Shown here: positions 34,946-42,279 of the stretch, in pieces
How the letters are laid out: every line of letters begins with the position of its first letter
Numbering within the stretch: the stretch's first letter is position 1
DNA from: CAYMZZ01 sp046297935
Lineage (GTDB): Bacteria > Bacteroidota > Bacteroidia > Chitinophagales > Chitinophagaceae
Assembly: GCA_046297935.1 (NCBI GenBank)
Contig: JBKBHA010000003.1
Coordinates: 310,001-374,000 of the forward strand
Direction: 5' to 3'
Length of the DNA stretch: 64,000 bases
Made by a program: the position numbers and the translations under genes
The notes under the pieces: model-generated
What the model saw: the letters and a program-made list of their open reading frames with translations, nothing else
Databases searched by the model: none
What the model was told of the DNA's origin: nothing

Positions 34946-35395
34946 ATGATTGGTGAACTGACGAAAGACCAGATAGAAAGCCTCCTGTCGAGCCAGGCTC
35001 TGGGACGGCTGGCCTGTTGTTCCGATAACCAGCCGTATATCGTGCCCATTACCTATGCTTACGACGGTAAGTTCATTTACGGTCACAGCAACGAGGGGCG
35101 AAAGCTGGAAATGATGCGCATGAACCCGAACGTTTGTTTTGAAGTAGATGTTATGAACAACATGGCCAACTGGAAGTCGGTACTTGTGTTTGGTCACTTC
35201 GAGGAACTGAATGATGAAGAGGCGGAAAAAGGAAGAGAATTCCTGTTCGACAAAGTATTTCCATTACTCACCAGCAGCACGGTGCATCCTCACCAACACG
35301 AGGTAACCAGCAAGATAGACGACCGCAATCGGGTAAAATTTGTAATGTTTAGAATTCGAATTGATAAAGTGACCGGACGCTGCGAAAAACAGTAA
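34946..35395 (+). CDS. PNPOx-like flavin-binding protein
   Basis: The 149-residue protein has the split-barrel fold of the pyridoxamine 5'-phosphate oxidase-like family: QALGRLACCSDNQPYIVPITYAYDGKFIYGHS and the segment MNPNVCFEVD, then SVLVFGHFEEL. The family binds FMN, F420 or haem. It starts the plus-strand half of the stress cluster, 14 bp before the phosphorylase-like gene. A flavin-dependent reductase role in redox stress is a reasonable guess; the substrate is unknown. Confidence 0.85.
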   Translation: MIGELTKDQIESLLSSQALGRLACCSDNQPYIVPITYAYDGKFIYGHSNEGRKLEMMRMNPNVCFEVDVMNNMANWKSVLVFGHFEELNDEEAEKGREFLFDKVFPLLTSSTVHPHQHEVTSKIDDRNRVKFVMFRIRIDKVTGRCEKQ

Positions 35396-35408
35396 GGGTA
35401 ACCAACCC

Positions 35409-37091
35409 ATGGACTCCACTGAGCTATTTTCCTATCGCCTTTCAGCCGCCTTCCCTCAAAAGGTAGCTTACTTTTGCATGGAGTACGCTATTCATCAGCC
35501 CCTAAAAACCTATGCAGGTGGCCTTGGATTTTTGGCCGGTTCACAATTGAGAAGCGCTTATGAACTGGGCATGCCAATGATTGGCATTGGTATACTATGG
35601 AAATATGGTTACTACGATCAGGTTCGCAAGGAAGACCAGAGTATGAGCGTGCTTTATCAGGAAAAGATATACGGATTCCTGAAGGACACAGGTCTAAGGT
35701 TTAACATAAAAGTTGCCGGCCATCAAATCGCCGTTGCCGCTTACTTTCTTCCGCCCGAAACTTTTAAAACCGCCCCGCTCTTTTTTCTTTCCACCGACCT
35801 CCCGGAAAACGATTACCTCTCGCGCACCATCTGCCATCGCCTTTACGACTCCAATCCTGAAACCAAAATCGCCGTTGCTATTCTATTAGGGGTGGGTGGT
35901 TCACGCTTGCTTGACTTATTGAATTGGACTCCCGACTACTATCATCTAAACGAGTCGCACGGCCTGCCACTGGCCTTTGAACTTTATGAGAAATGGCAGA
36001 ATCTGGATGAGGTTCAAAAACGCCTGGTCTTTACCAATCATACGCCTGAACCCGGTGGAAACGAAAAGACGCCGCTCGCGTCGCTTAGCAATATGGGCTA
36101 TTTCGGAAACTTGTCGATAGAACAAGTTCGCGACATCACCTGCCTGCACAATGCCGTGCTTGACCATACCCTTAGCGCTCTCCGGCTGGCGGGTCGCGCT
36201 AACGGTGTATCGCAACTTCATGGTGCTTACCTCTGCCGCTCTCGTGGATTAGAATCGAATACCTGTCCTATCATCAGCATCACAAATGCCCAAAGTTTCA
36301 GTTACTGGCACCATGCCGGCATGTACCGGGCTTTGTATGCCGACGACGACGCGGGCCTGGTCAACGAAAAAAGAAAATGCAAGGAATCTCTGTTTGAAGT
36401 AGTGGCTGATCAGTGTGGCGAAATATATGATCCAACTGTATTGACGATTGTTTTTGCCAAGCGCTTTGGAGGTTATAAGCGGCCGGAGCTATTGTTGAAC
36501 AACCTTGACCGGCTGCACAAGCTTTTGACCAACAAAAAGTATCCCATACAAATCATCTGGGCTGGAAAGCCCTACCCGCAGGATAATTCTGCAATCGCTA
36601 TTTTCAACGGCATTAGTCAGTTGGGGAAATCGTATCCCAACGTTGCCGCACTTACCGGCTACGAGCTAAGTCTGTCGCGATTGCTGAAACAGGGTGCTGA
36701 CATTTGGTTAAACGTACCCCGCATGACACATGAAGCTTCGGGAACCAGTGGTATGTCTGCGGCAATGAATGGGGCTGTAAACCTGTCGATTCCAGACGGT
36801 TGGTTTCCAGAGTTTGTTCGTGACGGCGTAAATGGCTTTATAATTCCTGCCTCGGATCCAGGCGCATCAGAACACGAGCAGGACGCAATAGACGCAAACT
36901 CGTTGTATGATATTCTCGAGCTTCAGGTTATACCGCTTTACTATGAAGAACCGGGGCGTTGGATAGCCATACAAAAACAGGGCATGCGGGATATACTTCC
37001 TTTTTTCGATAGCCACCGGATGGCCCGGGAGTACTACGAAAAACTCTATGTTTCAAAAGAGCCGGCTGACCAATCTCAATCGCTTGCTTGA
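35409..37091 (+). CDS. Alpha-glucan phosphorylase-like protein lacking PLP lysine
   Basis: The 560-residue protein aligns by motif with short glucan phosphorylases (GT35). YFCMEYAIHQPLKTYAGGLG starts it, followed by HLNESHGLPLAFEL, TNHTPEPGGNE, LRLAGRANGVSQLHG, VFAKRFGGYKR and EASGTSGM near 443-449. The residue after GTSGM, which is Lys and carries pyridoxal phosphate in active phosphorylases, is Ser450 here (codon TCT, 36756-36758). Without it normal phosphorolysis should fail, so the protein may be a binding or regulatory form, or use other chemistry. It sits in the stress operon between PNPOx and Hsp20 genes. Confidence 0.8.
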   Translation: MDSTELFSYRLSAAFPQKVAYFCMEYAIHQPLKTYAGGLGFLAGSQLRSAYELGMPMIGIGILWKYGYYDQVRKEDQSMSVLYQEKIYGFLKDTGLRFNIKVAGHQIAVAAYFLPPETFKTAPLFFLSTDLPENDYLSRTICHRLYDSNPETKIAVAILLGVGGSRLLDLLNWTPDYYHLNESHGLPLAFELYEKWQNLDEVQKRLVFTNHTPEPGGNEKTPLASLSNMGYFGNLSIEQVRDITCLHNAVLDHTLSALRLAGRANGVSQLHGAYLCRSRGLESNTCPIISITNAQSFSYWHHAGMYRALYADDDAGLVNEKRKCKESLFEVVADQCGEIYDPTVLTIVFAKRFGGYKRPELLLNNLDRLHKLLTNKKYPIQIIWAGKPYPQDNSAIAIFNGISQLGKSYPNVAALTGYELSLSRLLKQGADIWLNVPRMTHEASGTSGMSAAMNGAVNLSIPDGWFPEFVRDGVNGFIIPASDPGASEHEQDAIDANSLYDILELQVIPLYYEEPGRWIAIQKQGMRDILPFFDSHRMAREYYEKLYVSKEPADQSQSLA

Positions 37092-37187
37092 TGTAAATCG
37101 TTTTTCCAACAGGTACTGCAATGGTAGTTTAGTAGTGGTTGTAAGAGCAAAAAAGCATACAACCTGTTATTTCATAATTCAAAAAAA

Positions 37188-37194
37188 AGGAGGC
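37188..37194 (+). promoter_or_regulatory. Strong Shine-Dalgarno AAGGAGG
   Basis: AAGGAGG ends 3 bases before the ATG of the Hsp20 gene. Strong Shine-Dalgarno sites are rare in Bacteroidota and were not seen at the other genes inspected here. The short spacing is unusual, but it supports the start at 37198 over the longer open frame. Confidence 0.55.
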
Positions 37195-37197
37195 ATT

Positions 37198-37641
37198 ATG
37201 TCAACCCGCACTTTATCACGCATGAGCGAGGGCATGCCCTCGGTTCTCGACGATTTCTTTAAACCCTGGAACGAATGGTTCGACAACGCCGGCTTTCTGG
37301 CAAAAACACTGAAAATGCCGGCTGTCAACATTACAGAAACAAAAGATCACTATCAGGTTTCACTGGCCGCACCCGGACTTAAGAAAGATGATTTCAAGAT
37401 CGACGTGGAAGGAAATATGCTAAGCATCAGCTGCGAAAAAGAAGAGAGCAAAGAAGAAACCGAAAAGAAATATACACGTCGCGAATATAGCTACCGCAGT
37501 TTCAGCCGCAGCTTTCAGTTACCTGAAGAAGTAAATCTCGAAAAAATTGATGCCCGTTATGAAGATGGAGTGCTTCATATCAACCTGCCAAGGAAAGAAA
37601 ATGCCCGGAAAAACGGCAGTCGGCAAATTTCAGTCCGGTAA
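37198..37641 (+). CDS. Small heat shock protein, Hsp20 family
   Basis: The 147-residue protein has the alpha-crystallin domain at about 40-140: PAVNITETKDHYQVSLAAPGLKKDDFKIDVEG, then YRSFSRSFQLPEEV and DGVLHINLPRKE. The N-terminal part is short (MPSVLDDFFKPWNEWF). Hsp20 proteins hold unfolded proteins without ATP. Its place among universal stress and flavin protein genes fits a dormancy or low-oxygen role, as for HspX in Mycobacterium. Confidence 0.93.
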   Translation: MSTRTLSRMSEGMPSVLDDFFKPWNEWFDNAGFLAKTLKMPAVNITETKDHYQVSLAAPGLKKDDFKIDVEGNMLSISCEKEESKEETEKKYTRREYSYRSFSRSFQLPEEVNLEKIDARYEDGVLHINLPRKENARKNGSRQISVR

Positions 37642-37658
37642 ACGGAAGTGGCCCCTTA

Positions 37659-38114
37659 ATGTCAACAAAGTTGGCAACCCTTGTTTCAAAAACTTTTAAT
37701 CCGTGCCCTATTTTTCAGAATATAGATACCCTAACGTCAATGCTTCAGGTACGTAAGATACAGAGTGAGGCCGAGGCCTGGAAGCGTACGCTTGGATTCC
37801 TGCGTGAAGAGAATGTTTTTCTAAAAGAACATTTGTCGGAAGTATTAAAGGAGTCAGCAAAATCTTCCTTGCTTGAGGCACTGGAGGTTTTTCAAACCCG
37901 TTTTGTTCGCGAAGACGAACGAATTGCCTTATTAAGAAATGATATTGCTGATCTGGATCGACTTCTCATTCGGGAGGTATATGAAGATGGAGCGATGGCG
38001 CGGCAATTGGCGCAAAAAACGCAGGAGCTGCGTGTCAATATGCGAATCACCGAACAGGAATTCAGTCGACTAAAATCGGAGTTTCACCAATACCTTGAAA
38101 CAGGAGTGGCCTGA
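37659..38114 (+). CDS. Coiled-coil protein of unknown function
   Basis: The protein has 151 residues from ATG 37659, or 124 from an internal ATG at 37740 that is equally plausible. It is mostly helical with heptad-like repeats (SEAEAWKRTLGFLREENVFLK, LLIREVYEDGAMARQLAQK), rich in Glu, Leu and Arg, with no signal peptide. It lies 17 bp after the Hsp20 gene. Similar coiled-coil proteins accompany Hsp20 genes in stress clusters of Bacteroidota, but I cannot name a family. Confidence 0.7.
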   Translation: MSTKLATLVSKTFNPCPIFQNIDTLTSMLQVRKIQSEAEAWKRTLGFLREENVFLKEHLSEVLKESAKSSLLEALEVFQTRFVREDERIALLRNDIADLDRLLIREVYEDGAMARQLAQKTQELRVNMRITEQEFSRLKSEFHQYLETGVA

Positions 38115-38156
38115 CAACTATCGTCCATCGTTTTCGATCACTCTAATCTAAAATTT

Positions 38157-38813
38157 ATGATCAAGTTCTTTCCAGCCCTTGTCATTGCATCTTTTGTCTT
38201 TCTCACGGGCTGTAGTCAATCGCGCATCACATCATCGTGGAAGGCTCCGGATGCATCAGGTAAATCTTTCCAAAAAATACTGGTGCTTGGCCTCATTCGA
38301 GAGGAGGACCGGCTGCTTCAACAAAAAATGGAAGAACATCTGGCAGCGGATCTTGGCCGTATGGGGTATCAGGCAGAATCGGCATTGAAAGTGTTCGGAC
38401 CAAAGGCATTTGACAAAATGAATGAAGATGAAGCACTCTCTCAATTGCGAAATTCCGGCTTTGATGCGGTGCTGACCATTGTGCTTCTTGATAAAGAAAA
38501 GGAAAAAAGATACGTGGCCGGCAATGTTTACTACTCCCCTTACAGCATTTATTACCGGCGCTTCTGGGGTTATCGGAGCACCCTTTATTTCAGAATTTAT
38601 GAGCCAGGTTATTATGTAACAGACACCCGCTATTTCTGGGAGAGCAATTTCTACGAGCTCGCCAATCAGCGTCTTCTGTACTCTGCACAGTCCAAATCGT
38701 TTGATCCAGCTAACGCCGAAACCATGGGGCATACATACGGTCTGATGCTCACTAAAGATCTGGTGAAGCAGGAGGTATTGTCGGGAAAAACACAAACTTC
38801 GAAAGCATTCTGA
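38157..38813 (+). CDS. Lipoprotein, DUF4136-like
   Basis: The protein (218 residues) has a lipoprotein signal with lipobox LTGC (Cys19). The mature part begins SRITSSWKAPDASGKSFQKILVLGL, the pattern of small envelope lipoproteins related to DUF4136, and has a Tyr-rich stretch around 125-165 (YYSPYSIYYRRFWGYRS). It ends the plus-strand half of the stress cluster, 5 bp from the stop of the convergent P-type ATPase. Function unknown. Confidence 0.75.
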   Translation: MIKFFPALVIASFVFLTGCSQSRITSSWKAPDASGKSFQKILVLGLIREEDRLLQQKMEEHLAADLGRMGYQAESALKVFGPKAFDKMNEDEALSQLRNSGFDAVLTIVLLDKEKEKRYVAGNVYYSPYSIYYRRFWGYRSTLYFRIYEPGYYVTDTRYFWESNFYELANQRLLYSAQSKSFDPANAETMGHTYGLMLTKDLVKQEVLSGKTQTSKAF

Positions 38814-38818
38814 GTTGG

Positions 38819-41335
38819 CTAGTCATTTCTGTTAAGGGCTTTTAGTCCGACCTTATACACTTCTATCCAAAGTACGCTTACGGCAGCCATCAGCGCGCAA
38901 AACATAAATTGTTTACCTGATATGGGGGCCATTTGAAAGAGTTCACGCACGGTCGGCGCCAATTGTAGCAGCAGAATCAATCCAACGGATACTACAAACA
39001 CAACTGGCGCCAGGCTGTTGCGATAACGGATCGTTCGGAAAATACTTTCAGTGTCTGACCTGTTAGAAAAGGTTAGCAGGATATTGCTCACCAGCAACAT
39101 GGTGAATACAATATTCCGGGTTACCGCCAGAGAGCTACCTTCCCGCATAAAGAAATAATGCAGAAACAATGCTCCACCGGCAATTACCAAACCTTGTACC
39201 ACACTCTTTCCCCATTCCTGACCGGTAAACAAGCCCCCGCTTCTTTTTCTTGGAAGCTGTTTCATGATCCCAGGCTCTGCGGGTTCCCGTTCGAAAAATA
39301 TGGAACAGGTGGGTCCCATAATCAGCTCCAGAAAAATAACATGTATGGGCGTAAACACGGTTGGATATTTCCATCCCAATAGCAGCGGCAAAGAAGCCAC
39401 CAGAATAATTGGTATATGTATGGAGATTATATACCGGATCGCTTTCTTCAGATTGACGAAAATTTTTCGGCCTTCGCGGATAGCAAGAACCATACGGCCA
39501 ATGTCGTCGTCTGTAATGATTAAGTCTGCCGCTCGCCGGGCAATTTCAGTTCCCTTTTTTCCCATCGCAATCCCGATGCTGGCCACCTTCAGGGCTGGTC
39601 CGTCGTTTACACCATCGCCTGTCATAGCTACTATTTCACCCCGGCTTTGCATAAACTCTACCAGTTTCTTCTTTGCATCAGGAAACATTCGGGCATAAAT
39701 ACTGTAGCGATCAGCTGCTTTTGCCAGCTCCTCATCGTTCAGCTTCATCAACTCTTCGCCAGTGATATAATCACTCGATCCATGCATGCCCGCCTTGGCG
39801 GCAATGTGCATGGCGGTCTGTGGATGATCGCCGGTTAGCAGTTTCAGGTCAATATTTGCCTGATAAAATTGTTGGAACACTTCACTGATATTTGCCTTTG
39901 GCGGATCATATAATGCCAGCAAACCAGCAATATGCCAGTCAAAATCATCCTGCATGGCTGGTAATTCGGATCCGGCGTGTATGGCTTCGGCTACCGCCAG
40001 CACCCGGTATCCTTTTGACGCCATCGATGCTGCCTGCTGGTTTATTTCAGCACTTTCTTTTTCCGATAAATTGGCGGCCTTTACTAATCTTTCTACCGCG
40101 CCTTTCGATGCCGCCAGCCAATGCTGATCTTCCGAAAATAAATGAGTCATCATCGGCGGCCTGCCCTGAAGCGGATATTCATGTTCAATCTTGGGACGCT
40201 CGCTTACAGAACCTCTGGCGGCTTCATAAGCTTCCCAAATGGCTATTTCCATCGGGTCGAAGGGGCGGGTCTCACTTGCCAGCGATGCTCTGTGCAATAA
40301 GGAAACAGCTGCTTCCGATAAAATGCCATCTGCGGGAAACTGTTGGCGGTCTTTCCAAACATACAGCTCTGCCAGCTTCATCCTGTTCTCGGTGATGGTA
40401 CCTGTTTTGTCGAGGCAAATAACTGAAACGGCACCCAGGTTTTCAATAATCTGCGGCTGACGCGATATGATGCCTAGTCGACTCATTTTGTAGGCACCTA
40501 GTGCCATAAAGGAAGAAAGAGCTACGGGTATTTCTTCAGGAACAGCCGACATGGCCAGCGTGAGGGCCAGCAACAAACTGGCAGCCCACTCATTTGTCTT
40601 CGAATAATTAACCAGCAGCACCAACAGGAACCCGGTAATGCCAAACAATGCCAACCGTTGCACCACCCGGCGCATCTGTACCTGCAACAGCGTTTTAGGT
40701 GAGCTTACAGCGCTAACTGCCCTGCCCAGTTTGCCCAACTGAGTACGGTTGCCTGTAGCAGTTACCCTTGCCTGTGCATTCCCACTATTGATGGTGGTAC
40801 CCTGATAGAGAAAACTGGAATCGGAACCCACATTCTTTTCAACCGGTAGTGATTCACCGGTAATGATTGACTCATTCACGGCCAAATCATTGGATTGCAA
40901 AATTTCGGCATCAGCCGGCACCAGCATTCCTTCTTCCAGCAGAATCAGGTCACCAGGCACCAGTTCCTCAGAGGCAATCCTCTTCTTTTCACCACCTCGC
41001 AGCACCAACACACCGGCTGCTGTGTATTGCTGCAATGCCTTTACCGCGTTACTGCTTCGCCATTCCTGATAAAGAGAAATAGTAGTTACTATCACAATGG
41101 CCGCAGCCATCATCAATCCCTCGGTTATTTCACCCAGAATAAAATATAATAAACAGGCAAAGGCGAGCAGAAGAAACATGGGCTCCCGCACGATGTCGAG
41201 TACGATATGAATGATATTTCGGGAAGGGCCAGATTCAAATTTGTTGGGTCCCCATTTCTGCAGACCTTGTTTTGCCTCGTCGTCAGTAAGTCCCGACCGG
41301 TAGATACCAATTTTATCTAATTCGTTAGCCTGCAT
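38819..41335 (-). CDS. P-type cation-transporting ATPase
   Basis: The 838-residue protein is a P2-like ATPase: actuator TGES at about 159-162, PEEIP in the fourth helix at about 266-270, phosphorylated Asp309 in DKTGT, TGDGVND near 590, and about ten membrane helices. The N terminus fits the cation ATPase N domain. Ca2+ is the family's usual substrate, but the PEEIP motif differs from the PEGLP of Ca2+ pumps, so the ion is uncertain. A comparable pump (CtpF) belongs to the mycobacterial DosR regulon. An ATG at 41335 is preferred over the upstream TTG. Confidence 0.88.
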   Translation of the reverse strand: MQANELDKIGIYRSGLTDDEAKQGLQKWGPNKFESGPSRNIIHIVLDIVREPMFLLLAFACLLYFILGEITEGLMMAAAIVIVTTISLYQEWRSSNAVKALQQYTAAGVLVLRGGEKKRIASEELVPGDLILLEEGMLVPADAEILQSNDLAVNESIITGESLPVEKNVGSDSSFLYQGTTINSGNAQARVTATGNRTQLGKLGRAVSAVSSPKTLLQVQMRRVVQRLALFGITGFLLVLLVNYSKTNEWAASLLLALTLAMSAVPEEIPVALSSFMALGAYKMSRLGIISRQPQIIENLGAVSVICLDKTGTITENRMKLAELYVWKDRQQFPADGILSEAAVSLLHRASLASETRPFDPMEIAIWEAYEAARGSVSERPKIEHEYPLQGRPPMMTHLFSEDQHWLAASKGAVERLVKAANLSEKESAEINQQAASMASKGYRVLAVAEAIHAGSELPAMQDDFDWHIAGLLALYDPPKANISEVFQQFYQANIDLKLLTGDHPQTAMHIAAKAGMHGSSDYITGEELMKLNDEELAKAADRYSIYARMFPDAKKKLVEFMQSRGEIVAMTGDGVNDGPALKVASIGIAMGKKGTEIARRAADLIITDDDIGRMVLAIREGRKIFVNLKKAIRYIISIHIPIILVASLPLLLGWKYPTVFTPIHVIFLELIMGPTCSIFFEREPAEPGIMKQLPRKRSGGLFTGQEWGKSVVQGLVIAGGALFLHYFFMREGSSLAVTRNIVFTMLLVSNILLTFSNRSDTESIFRTIRYRNSLAPVVFVVSVGLILLLQLAPTVRELFQMAPISGKQFMFCALMAAVSVLWIEVYKVGLKALNRND

Positions 41336-41384
41336 AGATGACAAAAGGTACGGCCTTCTTCACATAATCGGGCTGGTTGTGGGT

Positions 41385-41654
41385 TTAAGAATTGCGCTGA
41401 CGCCATTTTTTCAGCAGGCTTTTCAACAAGAATCCGGTAGTTGCGGCAAAGACGGCCGAACGAATGGTTCCCCCCGACTTCTCTTCAGACTTATCGCGAG
41501 CGGCCCTCCAGGTATCTCGCAGCAAGTTGGCGGGACGCAACGATTTTTGTACCTGCTGCCAGTCCTGCACCAGTTTTTGTTCAAGCTGATGGCTACGCTC
41601 CTGTAAACGCCTGCGCTCAATTTTTAGCTGCCGCATCGTGCTGATCTTTTTCAT
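41385..41654 (-). CDS. Small basic protein of unknown function
   Basis: The 89-residue protein is helical and very basic (KIERRRLQERSHQLEQKLVQDWQ), with a short hydrophobic stretch near the C terminus (AVFAATTGFLLKSLLKK). It overlaps the end of the holin-X gene by 38 bp, in another frame, so translation may be coupled; an internal ATG at 41636 would shorten the overlap. It may be a small membrane-associated partner of the protein before it. Confidence 0.65.
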   Translation of the reverse strand: MKKISTMRQLKIERRRLQERSHQLEQKLVQDWQQVQKSLRPANLLRDTWRAARDKSEEKSGGTIRSAVFAATTGFLLKSLLKKWRQRNS

Positions 41655-42003
41655 AGTCGTTGTCGTGAAATAATTCCTGAATCATGCTGTTCATTACGGG
41701 GCGTTGAATCAATGGTCGTCGAACCCACCATATCAGTAAGCCAATTATCAGAAACAGGCCCCCAAGCAATACAAATCCCAGCCAGGGTCTTCCCAGCCAT
41801 TCTCCCAGCAGCAGTGCCAGGCCTACGCTTACAAAACTGAAAAACAAGATGAGTGATACCAGTAGTACCAGCCCGGCAATAAACCGACCAGCTAAACCGG
41901 AAATTTTTTCGGCAGCTTTCAACTTCATCAAAGCCAGGCGCGCATCGGCATAGGCACGCAAGTCGGCCGCAAGGTTCTCGAGGCTCGTTTTAAGTTCAGA
42001 CAT
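41617..42003 (-). CDS. Holin-X/DUF1469-like membrane protein
   Basis: The 128-residue protein has an amphipathic N-terminal helix (LENLAADLRAYADARLALMKLKAAEKI), two hydrophobic helices (about 44-66 and 72-93) and a charged tail. It is of the phage holin family 3.6 / Actinobacterial Holin-X type, found in bacterial chromosomes beside YtxH proteins and not tied to phage lysis. Role in the envelope stress response is inferred. Confidence 0.75.
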   Translation of the reverse strand: MSELKTSLENLAADLRAYADARLALMKLKAAEKISGLAGRFIAGLVLLVSLILFFSFVSVGLALLLGEWLGRPWLGFVLLGGLFLIIGLLIWWVRRPLIQRPVMNSMIQELFHDNDYEKDQHDAAAKN

Positions 42004-42026
42004 GATCTGTCAATTTCCGTATCCGC

Positions 42027-42221
42027 TTATTGAAATTCTTTTTCAAAACCCGCTTTCGCTTCGCTCCACTTGTCCTTTATATCGTCTGCCATCTTCTTAC
42101 CCTTTTCGGCAAATTTTCGACGGGTTTCGCTCCCTTTGTCGGGTGCAAAAAGAATTCCGGCAACGGCACCAGCCAGCAGACCTGCTGCAAAGGCCAGAGC
42201 GATTTTTGCATTGTTGTCCAT
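42027..42221 (-). CDS. YtxH domain protein
   Basis: The 64-residue protein has one glycine-rich membrane helix (IALAFAAGLLAGAVAGILFAP) followed by the charged repeat typical of YtxH (DKGSETRRKFAEKGKKMADDIKD). YtxH proteins are stress-induced in Bacillus. It precedes the holin-X gene by 23 bp. Confidence 0.85.
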   Translation of the reverse strand: MDNNAKIALAFAAGLLAGAVAGILFAPDKGSETRRKFAEKGKKMADDIKDKWSEAKAGFEKEFQ

Positions 42222-42279
42222 ATTTTCTTTTTTGAAATGAAAAGGTACGACTGTCAGCGCACGAATAGCCTGACTGGCC

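Noticed and set aside
41617..42003. Holin-like protein as a sign of prophage
   Set aside because: No phage structural, integrase or lysis genes nearby; the holin-X family with YtxH is chromosomal.
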